Below the pieces are notes generated by a model. It did not search any database and was not told where the DNA came from. It saw only the letters and a list, made by a program, of their open reading frames with translations. A program made the position numbers and the translations under genes. This document shows positions 18,729-26,957 of a DNA stretch of 64,000 nt, one piece after another (the stretch's first letter is position 1; each line of letters opens with the position of its first letter). The DNA comes from SG8-40 sp963792855 (GTDB taxonomy: Bacteria > Pseudomonadota > Gammaproteobacteria > Burkholderiales > Eutrophovitaceae), in the NCBI GenBank assembly GCA_963792855.1, contig CAWBXZ010000005.1, positions 620,001 through 684,000 of the forward strand, in the 5' to 3' direction.

Positions 18729-19475
18729 ATGAGCAGCAACACCGATTTTGCACTGGCAATTGAAGACCTGACCGTCTCGTTCGACGGGTTCAAGGCGGTC
18801 GAAAACCTGAACCTGTATGTCAACAAAGGCGAGCTGCGCGTCGTCATCGGCCCCAACGGCGCCGGCAAGACGACGGTGCTGGACCTGATTTGCGGACGAA
18901 CCAAGGCCTCGTCGGGCAGCATCAAGTTCAACAACAAGGAGCTGACAAAACTGGCCGAGCACCAGATCGTGCGTGCCGGCGTCGGCCGCAAGTTCCAGAC
19001 GCCGTCCATCTACGAGAACCTTTCGGTATTCGAGAACCTCGAGGTGTCATTCCCGCGCGGCCGCGGTGTCTGGGGAGCCATTGCATTCAAGCGCTCGGCG
19101 GATGTGGTCGAACGCGTGCACGAAGTGGCCGAGGAAATCTATCTGTCCGACGCATTGCAGTTGCCGGCCGAGGAGTTGTCGCACGGCCAGAAGCAGTGGC
19201 TCGAGATCGGCATGTTGTTGATGCAGGAACCCGAGCTGTTGATGCTCGACGAGCCGGTTGCCGGGATGAGCGTCGCGGAGCGCAAGCGTACCGCCGAACT
19301 GCTCAACCGCATCAGTCAGAACCGCTCGATGATCGTGATCGAGCACGACATGGAATTCGTCAAGGACATTGCCGATCGCGTCACGGTGCTGCACCAGGGC
19401 AAGGTGCTCGCCGAGGGAAAAATGGAAGCGATTCAATCCAACCCGGAAGTCATCGAAGTCTATCTCGGGCATTGA
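18729..19475 (+). CDS. urtD: Urea ABC transporter ATP-binding protein
   Basis: 248 residues from the ATG at 18729, preceded by AAGGAGAG. The frame is open upstream but runs into urtC. Walker A is GPNGAGKTT, the signature is LSHGQKQWLEIGM (the Gly-variant usual for UrtD), Walker B is LLMLDEPVAGM, and the switch His is in VIEHDMEFV. It is a LivG-like cytosolic ATPase that pairs with UrtE to drive uptake through UrtBC. Confidence 0.93.
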   Translation: MSSNTDFALAIEDLTVSFDGFKAVENLNLYVNKGELRVVIGPNGAGKTTVLDLICGRTKASSGSIKFNNKELTKLAEHQIVRAGVGRKFQTPSIYENLSVFENLEVSFPRGRGVWGAIAFKRSADVVERVHEVAEEIYLSDALQLPAEELSHGQKQWLEIGMLLMQEPELLMLDEPVAGMSVAERKRTAELLNRISQNRSMIVIEHDMEFVKDIADRVTVLHQGKVLAEGKMEAIQSNPEVIEVYLGH

Positions 19476-19499
19476 CGAGCCGGACCAAAAGGAGAGCAC

Positions 19500-20189
19500 A
19501 TGTTTACGGTTAGCAATCTGGCGTGCGGTTACGGCTCCAGCGTAGTGATTCCCGAGTTGTCGCTGAGTGCCGCAACCAACGAGATCGTCGCGGTGCTGGG
19601 CCGCAATGGCATGGGCAAGACGACGTTGTTCAAGAGCCTGATGGGCATTCTCCCGACGAGCGGCGGGCAAGTGCAGATCGAAGGTGTCGATATCACCAGA
19701 ATGGAAAGCCACCAGCGCGTCGCGCAGGGCATTGCCTATGTGCCGCAGGGCCGCATGGTGTTCCCGACGCTGACGGTCGAGGAGAACATCCGGACCGGTT
19801 TGCGACTGAAAGGGCGCAGCAGCGTCCCCGACGACCTCTACAGCCTGTTCCCGGTTCTGTTCGACATGCGCCGGCGCAAGGCCGGCAATCTGTCCGGCGG
19901 CCAGCAACAGCAGCTCGTGATCGCGCGCGCCCTGGCGACGGAGCCGAAGGTGTTGTTGCTCGACGAACCGACCGAAGGCATCCAGCCATCGATCATCAAG
20001 GACATCGCCAGAAGCCTCAAGGAGATTCGCGAAGCTCAAGGGCCTGACCATCTTGTCTCCGAGCAGGTGCTCAGTTTCGCTCTCGATGTCGCGGACCGGT
20101 TGTTGGTGATCGACAAGGGCCACTTCATTTATGAAGACACGCGCGACAAGGCCGACAGCGACAAGATCTCAGGATATCTCGCGGTGTAA
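19500..20189 (+). CDS. urtE: Urea ABC transporter ATP-binding protein
   Basis: 229 residues, LivF-like. Walker A is GRNGMGKTT, the signature LSGGQQQQLVIARA and Walker B LLLDEPTEGIQPSI. Between 20031 and 20060 the protein reads REAQGPDHLVSEQ, where a one-base shift would give KLKGLTIL followed by SEQ. This points to a compensating insertion and deletion, so about nine residues around the H-loop region are probably misread. AAGGAGAG precedes the start. It completes the transporter. Confidence 0.92.
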   Translation: MFTVSNLACGYGSSVVIPELSLSAATNEIVAVLGRNGMGKTTLFKSLMGILPTSGGQVQIEGVDITRMESHQRVAQGIAYVPQGRMVFPTLTVEENIRTGLRLKGRSSVPDDLYSLFPVLFDMRRRKAGNLSGGQQQQLVIARALATEPKVLLLDEPTEGIQPSIIKDIARSLKEIREAQGPDHLVSEQVLSFALDVADRLLVIDKGHFIYEDTRDKADSDKISGYLAV

Positions 20190-20286
20190 CGCGACAACGG
20201 GAAACCGCTTCCCGGCGGGAAACGCGGCTCATTACAGAGGTAGTTCGGTCCATCACGTATTCAGTCCATCAATTACGGAGATAGCA

Positions 20287-21516
20287 ATGGCAGATACCAT
20301 TATCAAAATCGATCTTTCGAAGTCGCCTTACGAAAACGACATGATCCACAACCGGTGGCATCCGGACATTCCGATGGTGGCCTGGGTCAAACCGGGGGAT
20401 GATTTCGTCGTCGAAACCTATGACTGGACCGGCGGCTATGTGAAGAATAATGACTCGGCGGACGACGTGCGCGACATCGATCTGTCGATCGTGCACTTCC
20501 TGTCCGGCCCGATTGGCGTCAAGGGCGCCGAACCCGGTGACCTGCTGGTTGTCGATCTGCTCGACATCGGTGCGTTGCCGGAAAGCCAGTGGGGTTTCAA
20601 CGGATTCTTCTCGAAGAACAACGGCGGCGGTTTCCTGACCGACCACTTTCCGGCGGCGCAGAAATCGATCTGGGACTTCAGCGGGCTCTATACGAACTCC
20701 CGTCATGTGCCCGGCGTGCAGTTCGCCGGACTGATTCATCCGGGACTGATCGGCTGCCTGCCGGATCAGAAGATGCTCGAGACCTGGAACAAGCGTGAAG
20801 TCGACTTCATCGCCACGCAACCCGACCGGGTGCCGCCGCTGGCGAATCCGCCGTTTGCCAAGACCGCCCACACAGGCCGCGCCAAAGGCGCTGCCAAAGA
20901 AAAGGTGGCCAACGAGGGTGCGCGTACCGTGCCGCCGCGCGAGCATGGCGGTAACTGCGACATCAAGGACCTGTCGCGCGGCTCGAAAGTCTATTTCCCG
21001 GTGTATGTCGATGGCGGCGGGCTGTCGCTTGGCGACCTGCATTTCAGCCAGGGCGACGGCGAGATCACGTTCTGTGGCGCGATCGAGATGGCGGGGTGGG
21101 TGCACCTGAAGGTCAGCATCATCAAGGGCGGCATGGCCAAGTACGGCATCAAGAACCCGATCTTCAGGCCCAGCCCGATCACGCCCACGTACAAGGACCA
21201 TCTGATCTTCGAAGGGATATCGGTCGACGAGCAGGGCAAGCAGCATTACCTCGACGTGCATATCGCCTACCGCCAGGCCTGCCTGAACGCGATCGAATAC
21301 CTGAAGAAGTTCGGCTACACCGGTGCGCAGGCTTACGCCATTCTCGGCACCGCGCCGGTGCAGGGACACATCAGCGGCGTTGTCGACATTCCGAACGCCT
21401 GCGCCACGTTGTGGTTGCCGACCGAGATATTCGACTTCGACGTGATGCCGAACGCCGACGGGCCGGTCAAGCACATCAAGGGCGGTGTCGACATTCCGAT
21501 GTCGCCAGACAAATAG
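20287..21516 (+). CDS. fmdA: Formamidase
   Basis: 409 residues, the usual length for FmdA/AmdA of the acetamidase/formamidase family. It hydrolyses formamide (and poorly other short amides) to ammonia and formate. The ATG at 20287 follows GGAGATAGCA. Typical stretches include GGYVKNNDSADDVRDIDLS, VHFLSGPIGVKGAEPGDLL, FAGLIHPGLIGCLP, PPREHGGNCDIKDLSRGSK and LGDLHFSQGDGEITFCGAIE. Placement after urtE indicates that the ABC system imports amides as well as, or instead of, urea, as in methylotroph fmd clusters. Confidence 0.95.
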   Translation: MADTIIKIDLSKSPYENDMIHNRWHPDIPMVAWVKPGDDFVVETYDWTGGYVKNNDSADDVRDIDLSIVHFLSGPIGVKGAEPGDLLVVDLLDIGALPESQWGFNGFFSKNNGGGFLTDHFPAAQKSIWDFSGLYTNSRHVPGVQFAGLIHPGLIGCLPDQKMLETWNKREVDFIATQPDRVPPLANPPFAKTAHTGRAKGAAKEKVANEGARTVPPREHGGNCDIKDLSRGSKVYFPVYVDGGGLSLGDLHFSQGDGEITFCGAIEMAGWVHLKVSIIKGGMAKYGIKNPIFRPSPITPTYKDHLIFEGISVDEQGKQHYLDVHIAYRQACLNAIEYLKKFGYTGAQAYAILGTAPVQGHISGVVDIPNACATLWLPTEIFDFDVMPNADGPVKHIKGGVDIPMSPDK

Positions 21517-21540
21517 AGACGGAAACAGGAAAGGACTCGC

Positions 21541-21876
21541 ATGCCTCTCTACGAATACGCCTGCGATGAATGTGGCGGCTTTACCGCCACCAATTCGCTA
21601 TCGAGGTACCGCGAACCGCAACCGTGCCCCGGTTGTGGTTCGATGGCGCCGCGCGCATTGCTCAGCGCACCGGCTCTGGCGACCATGCCGGCGGCGGCGC
21701 GCGTTGCGCACGCGACCAACGAGCGCAGTGCGCACGCACCGCGCACTTCGGCTGAAGGTGCTCACCGTCACGGGCCTGGTTGCGGTTGCAGCGGAACCGG
21801 CAAGAGCAACGCGGTGAAGGCGTCAGACGGCTCAAAAACATTTCCGACGAAAAGGCCGTGGATGATTTCGCACTGA
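21541..21876 (+). CDS. fmdB: FmdB-type zinc-ribbon protein
   Basis: 111 residues. MPLYEYACDECGGF...PCPGCGS is the N-terminal zinc ribbon of the FmdB family. The tail is Ala/His-rich with a second Cys pair (GPGCGCSG). FmdB proteins are linked to expression of formamidase, probably as regulators. It starts 24 bases after fmdA and closes the operon. It converges with eptA. Confidence 0.88.
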   Translation: MPLYEYACDECGGFTATNSLSRYREPQPCPGCGSMAPRALLSAPALATMPAAARVAHATNERSAHAPRTSAEGAHRHGPGCGCSGTGKSNAVKASDGSKTFPTKRPWMISH

Positions 21877-21979
21877 CTGTCGGGCGGCGATATCCATGCG
21901 GGCGGGCATCGACCTTATGGCTGGTGTCCGCCTGTTGCTGTCGGGCAGAACGGAAACGTCCGCGAAACCGGCGGCGGTT

Positions 21980-23602
21980 CTACAGATGCGATTCCTCTTT
22001 GTGCACGAGGAGGTCCATGTCCTTGTCGTACAAAGAGGTCTCGATTTCCATGAAACCCAGCACCGTGTGAAAGATGTTGTCGTGCGTGAACGTCTCGTCG
22101 CGTTTTGCTGCGATGGCCGTTGTGTCGATCTCGTCGAAGTTGTCTCCGACCCAGAGGACTGCCGACACGTGACGTTGCTCTTCAGGTGCAATAAAGTTCG
22201 GAAGGCCATGCAGATACAGGCCATGCTCGCCCAGTGACTCTCCGTGGTCGCTCACGTAGAACATCGCGGCTTCGAAGGCGCCGTCGTTGTCTTCCAGTAT
22301 TTCGATGACCTTGGACAGGAAATAGTCCGTATACAGGATCGCATTGTCATAGGCGTTGCCTATTTCTTCTTCACTGCAGTCCTGTAATTGATTGGTCTTG
22401 CATACGGGGGTAAAGCGTTCGAAGGCAGGGGGGTATCGTTTGTAGTAGGCGGGTCCGTGGTTTCCCATCTGGTGCAGGACGACAAAAATATCGCCTTTGG
22501 GATGTTCGTTGATATAGCCCTGAAGATTTCCCAGCATGCCTTCGTCGCGGCACTCCACGTCGCATACGGAATTGACGTCCGGCTCTTTGTAACTTTGGTA
22601 GGCCACTCTTTCCGCGACCCCCTTCGAGTCCGAATTGTTATCCAGCCACAGCACGTTGACTCCGGCGTGTGTCAGCACGTCCAGAAGGTTCTCCGTCGAT
22701 CCGGCGGTGTCGTTGTCGAATTCGGATGCTCCGGCGACGGCGAACATGCAGGGAACGGATACGGCGGTCGATGTGCCGCAGGACCAGAAATCGGTAAAGC
22801 TGTTGACGTTCTTTTGCTTCAGCAGCGGGTTCGTTTCGCGCGAATAGCCGTTCAGCGAAAAGTGGTCCGCGCGAGCCGTTTCGCCAACCACCATGACGAT
22901 GAGTTCCCGGTGTGTGTCGGTTTCTGGAATGTGCGCATCCAGGCCCTCGGGGTGAAGCGCATGTGCTTTGGCATGAGACAGATGACCGGCGAAGTTCGCG
23001 GCGGCATTGATATATCCGCCGGGATTGGAGTAGTAGCGCAACTCCTTGTGCTCCCGGATGAAGGAGCTGTAGAAGTCACCGTAAATGACAATCGCCGCCA
23101 CCATGCTCGCTGCCGCTGCGCCGATCCACTTTAGCCGGGTCGCAACAACCAGCTTCCTGACAGGCTCGAACGCGATATTGGTCCGGTAGACCAGCACCGA
23201 CGGCAGGACGCCGAGCAACGCGACATAGAGCAACAGCTTGAGGCTCAGCAGATCCGTCGTTTCGGCGACATCGGTGTGGACGGCATTGCGCAGCATCGAT
23301 TCGTCGATGATGGTGTTGTAGCTGTCCATGAAGTAGGCAGCCAGAGACGAAAGCATCAGCACGGTGATCACCACCGGTTTGATGGTATGCCGGAAGCAAA
23401 CCAGCGACAGCAACAGGAAAGTCACGGCTGTGAATACCCAGGCGACAGAAACCAGAAAGCCGATGTTCCCGGCCGTCAAGGGGTAAACGTCCAGTACGTT
23501 GGAAAAGAAAGCGGCATTGGTCAGCGCCGTCAGGAAGACCGCGACCAATGCGAGCAGGCCGGTGTGCGAAATGGCGGGCGGAAGTTTTAAGTCAATTTTC
23601 AC
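21980..23602 (-). CDS. eptA: Phosphoethanolamine transferase, EptA type (lipid A modification)
   Basis: About 540 residues from the GTG at 23602. The frame is open further upstream, but that part looks non-coding and the family length fits 540-550. Five N-terminal membrane segments are followed by a periplasmic sulfatase-fold domain. VMVVGETARADHFSLNGY carries the metal-binding Glu. The nucleophilic Thr is in GTSTAVSVPCMFA, FVVLHQMGNHGPAYYKRYP follows, and FYVSDHGESLGEHGLYLHG holds the other zinc ligands. Several Cys are placed as in EptA disulfides. It adds phosphoethanolamine to lipid A, which lowers surface charge and polymyxin binding. Confidence 0.93.
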   Translation of the reverse strand: MKIDLKLPPAISHTGLLALVAVFLTALTNAAFFSNVLDVYPLTAGNIGFLVSVAWVFTAVTFLLLSLVCFRHTIKPVVITVLMLSSLAAYFMDSYNTIIDESMLRNAVHTDVAETTDLLSLKLLLYVALLGVLPSVLVYRTNIAFEPVRKLVVATRLKWIGAAAASMVAAIVIYGDFYSSFIREHKELRYYSNPGGYINAAANFAGHLSHAKAHALHPEGLDAHIPETDTHRELIVMVVGETARADHFSLNGYSRETNPLLKQKNVNSFTDFWSCGTSTAVSVPCMFAVAGASEFDNDTAGSTENLLDVLTHAGVNVLWLDNNSDSKGVAERVAYQSYKEPDVNSVCDVECRDEGMLGNLQGYINEHPKGDIFVVLHQMGNHGPAYYKRYPPAFERFTPVCKTNQLQDCSEEEIGNAYDNAILYTDYFLSKVIEILEDNDGAFEAAMFYVSDHGESLGEHGLYLHGLPNFIAPEEQRHVSAVLWVGDNFDEIDTTAIAAKRDETFTHDNIFHTVLGFMEIETSLYDKDMDLLVHKEESHL

Positions 23603-23769
23603 GGCTTGCTTTCGGGACTGGATGTCCGGAACTAAGACAGCACAAACCGTCTGCCGGTTCCGCCCGGGCTGATTTCCGTGACCGCCAAAACGGCACGTGG
23701 CGATCACACTGATTCGCTTCAGACCGTCAAGCCCAACGGAACGCGGGGCCCGGAGCCTGTTCCGCTCAA

Positions 23770-25681
23770 TTACTGATTGACGGCCTCTGCGTGTTTCAGA
23801 CCGCACGGTGTCGGCGCGACAAGGATAGCCGGCTTTTTCGAAAGCCTTCCATGTAGTGTTCGATGAATGACTCGTGAAAGTTCCAGAGCCTTAGAACGTC
23901 GGCCACAAAGTCGGCTGACATGTCCGGACTCGTCGCTCCGACAGTTCTCCCAGTGGGGTTTTGCCTTCTCCGGTTGAAGCAGTTGTCCATAGGCAGCGAC
24001 AAATTTGTACTGTGTTTCGCACAAGGCGGTTGAGGGGTGCCATAGAATGATCTCCAGCGCTTTATGGTATTCGCGCTTTTGATAGTAGTCATAGTGAAGG
24101 GCGCTGTGGTACCAACCCTGGGCGGAAATCGGGTTGATTGCGTTGGCTTTGGTGACGAGAGCGACGCCCTTGTCCCATTGTCCGGTAAAGGCAAAAAGCA
24201 TCCCGAGTTGAGTAAAAATCTCAGCGTTATAAGGGGCAAGTTCCAGCGCTCTCTCGGCTTCTTTTTCGAACGCGTCTAACTGCTTTCCGAAGAAATACCC
24301 GAACGCCGCAGTACGATGCCCATAGGCATCGCTCGGATCGAGCTGAACCGCCTTGATGGCGTTATCCAGAATTTGTGCGGATGGCGCCGGTGAAGTGTCA
24401 AACCGGAATATCCAACCCATTAAGCGAAACCACGCATATTCGCTACGCGCACGTGCGTAGTCCGGAGCGATCTCGATGGCCCTTTCCAGCCATTCCTTGC
24501 TCTGGTCATACCATTCCTGGGAGTACATATTGGGCCGGGTCTTCAAGATAAGTTCGTACGCCTCCATCTGGTCCGGGTTTTTTCTGTTCGATTTGCGAAT
24601 TTCGGCATCGAGTATGGACCCCCCGTAACCACTGGCGACGGTTCCGACAATCTTGCGGGTTACTTCATCCTGAACTTCGAATACGTCCTCAAAATTCCGA
24701 TCGAACCGTTCTGCCCATAAATGTGCCCCTGTGCTCGCGTCGATAAGCTGGGCTGGTAATGCGAACGCGCTCCTCGGCCTTGCGAACACTTCCTTCAAGT
24801 ACGTATTGCGCGCCAAGATCTTCTGCGATGGTCGCGATATCTACGGACCGTCCCTTGTATTGGAAGGTCGTGTTTCGGGCCAGCACGTGAATTTCGCGAA
24901 ACCGTGACAGCTCCGTGATGATGTCTTCCGTCAATCCATCGCTGAAAACGTCCTGCTGCGGATCATCACTCATATTGGTAAAAGGGAGGACGGCGATGAC
25001 CGGCCCGTCAGGCATTTCCAGTAAGGCATCGTGTGTGGTATCGGGCAAGTCCTGGCGGCTGTTTGTCACCCAGATGGCCAACCCGACAAGCACGGCGCAA
25101 ACCAGCCCTGCGATGAGAAAACCGGCTTTGCGTGCGGACGGCTTGCGATCCGGCGAACTTCCGCCCGAGAGCTGCACATGATAGGCGCGCACCGGCTTGG
25201 CAATGTTCTTTACCGTTTGTTCGCCGGCGAACTTGAAGCCTGCTGATGCCTTGTTTTCGACCTGGTCGAAAATGGTTCCAGATACGCACACGCCGCCGGG
25301 TTCGCACAGCGCTTCCAGACGGGCAGCGATATTGACGCCATCCCCGTACAGGGCACTGTCCTGCTCGATGACATCGCCAAGGTTGATGCCGATGCGCAGG
25401 TGCATGCGCCGGTGCTCGGGTAGCTCTGCGTTTCGTGCCGCCAGGGTTTTCTGGATTTCGATCGCCGATTCGACCGCTTGCACAGCACTCGGGAACTCGG
25501 CGAGCAGTGCATCACCCGGTGCATTGACAACGCGACCGTGACGGTCGGCGATCTGCTCGCGCATCACTTCGCGGTATTCGGTCAACGTGGCGAGCGTAGC
25601 GCTTTCATTGTCTCCCATCAGTCGGGAGTAACCAGCGACGTCGGCGCTCAGAATCGCGGCGAGCTTACGTTCGTTTTGCAT
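23770..25681 (-). pseudogene. Class III adenylate/guanylate cyclase with membrane segment and TPR region, frameshifted
   Basis: The N-terminus (MQNERKLAAILSADVAGYSRLMG) is a class III cyclase domain with the metal Asp in ADVAGYS and GDGVNIAARLEALC near residue 113. A membrane segment lies near residues 190-210. The conserved TolB-like block follows: VIAVLPFTNMSDDPQQDVFSDG and EDIITELSRF. At about 24754 an extra base shifts the frame. The protein then resumes as AQLIDASTGAHLWAERFDRN and a TPR-like region. A second shift near 23940 separates the conserved tail (MSADFVADVLRLWNFHESFI). The intact form would make cAMP or a related nucleotide. The 3' end is uncertain because of these shifts. Confidence 0.75.
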
Positions 25682-25725
25682 GCCAGGGCAACATTACGGA
25701 CCAGTCCGCCAGACCTTGATGCGAC

Positions 25726-26013
25726 TTACTTATGCGCTATCGGCTTGTCGGTGAACAGATAGTCCTTCAGTTCCTTGTCGAACGTCGGATCCTGCCGCCG
25801 GATCCACTCCAGCACCATCGCTGCGTGCTCTTTCTCTTCGTCTCGGTTGTGGGCGAGGATCGCCTTCAGTTCCTTGTCCTTGCACGCATCGACGCGCTGG
25901 TTGTACCAGTCAACGGCTTCCAGTTCTTCCATCAACGAAGTGATTGCCCGGTGCATGTCGCGCGTCTTGTCGCTCAGTTCACCGATTGGTTCGTGGTAGC
26001 CCTCGTTAGCCAT
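25726..26013 (-). CDS. Encapsulated-ferritin-like (EncFtn) protein
   Basis: 95 residues. The core SLMEELEAVDWYNQRVDAC and ILAHNRDEEKEHAAMVLEW closely match encapsulated ferritins, with the iron ligands placed as Glu30, Glu60 and His63 and the Trp36-Tyr37 pair present. The protein ends at YLFTDKPIAHK, without the C-terminal encapsulin-loading peptide. No encapsulin shell gene is present in the window. It is a predicted ferroxidase that oxidises Fe(II) at a subunit interface. It lies 44 bases before the cyclase gene on the same strand, probably at the end of the SBP56 operon. Confidence 0.88.
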   Translation of the reverse strand: MANEGYHEPIGELSDKTRDMHRAITSLMEELEAVDWYNQRVDACKDKELKAILAHNRDEEKEHAAMVLEWIRRQDPTFDKELKDYLFTDKPIAHK

Positions 26014-26130
26014 TGTTAATCCTCATTTTTCGTGACAAAGAAACATATTCTAACGCGGCTATTCGGTTCGCAAGCACCGTGAGTGCGTGAGCCTGGACGG
26101 GCAGGTGAGGGTTATCTCCGCGAGCGGAAG

Positions 26131-26589
26131 CTATATCGTCAGATGCAGTTTTGGCTTCCAGAACGGACGGAACAGTTCGATTTTCGGGCAGCGGTTCATT
26201 ACCACCTTGAGTCCCGCGTCCTCGGCGAGTCGGGCGGCCTCTTCGTTATAGACGCCGATCTGGCCCCACAGGACCTTGGCTCCGATTGCCACGGCTTCAC
26301 GGGCAATCCCCGGCAGTTCCTCGGCGCGGCGAAATACCTGCACCATGTCCACAGGCTGATCGATCGACGCCAGCGTCGGATAAACCTTCAGCCCGCGAAT
26401 CGTGTCGCCTTCCATCCCCGGATTGACCGGGATCATGTTGTAGCCGGTTTCGTGCAAGACCCGCAGCACGCCATAGGAGAACTTGGTCTTGTCCGGGCTG
26501 GCGCCAACCATGGCGATGGTCTTGACCGTTTTCAGAATGTCCGCCAGATACTCTTCCGGATAATCTTCCTTGTGGTTCATATAGGGCAT
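26131..26589 (-). CDS. CoA-binding protein (YccU-like)
   Basis: 152 residues of the CoA_binding Rossmann family. TIAMVGASPDKTKFSYGVL is the nucleotide loop. PVNPGMEGDTIRGLKVYP and GAKVLWGQIGVYNEEAARLA are typical of YccU-like proteins. GGGAGAG precedes the ATG, only two bases after the ferredoxin gene ends, so the two are co-transcribed. It is cytosolic and of unknown physiological role. Confidence 0.88.
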   Translation of the reverse strand: MPYMNHKEDYPEEYLADILKTVKTIAMVGASPDKTKFSYGVLRVLHETGYNMIPVNPGMEGDTIRGLKVYPTLASIDQPVDMVQVFRRAEELPGIAREAVAIGAKVLWGQIGVYNEEAARLAEDAGLKVVMNRCPKIELFRPFWKPKLHLTI

Positions 26590-26591
26590 GT

Positions 26592-26957
26592 TTAACTCTC
26601 CCGTGGCGTCGCGATATCGGCTTTCAGTTCATGTGGTGCAAGCGGATCGAGGAAAGGGTTGCGATACAGCTTGTCATGACTTTCCACTCCCACTTCCAGT
26701 GTGCAGTTCGTCTTTGGCCGTGCTACACAGAGAATGATATAGCCGTTATTGATCTGCCGGTTGTTCAGCGCAACTTGCCCTGTCTGGTCTACCTTGCCAC
26801 TTTTTATTCTGGCTGCGCATGTGATGCAACCGCCATACCGGCACCCGTAAGGCAGATCCACGCCTTGCGCGCGCAAGCTGTCGAGCAAGGGTATCCGGTC
26901 GTCGACCAGGTAGGTTGCGTCGCCCCGGTTGGCGATCGTGATCTTGCGCACGGTCAT
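26592..26957 (-). CDS. 2Fe-2S ferredoxin
   Basis: 121 residues from the ATG at 26957, which overlaps the SBP56 stop codon as ATGA, so it is translationally coupled. The plant-type cluster motif is YGCRYGGCITCAARI, with the fourth Cys in GYIILCVARP. The last ~25 residues (HDKLYRNPFLDPLAPHELK) are an extension beyond the usual fold. It should carry electrons, and the coupling suggests a role connected with methanethiol oxidase. Confidence 0.9.
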   Translation of the reverse strand: MTVRKITIANRGDATYLVDDRIPLLDSLRAQGVDLPYGCRYGGCITCAARIKSGKVDQTGQVALNNRQINNGYIILCVARPKTNCTLEVGVESHDKLYRNPFLDPLAPHELKADIATPRES

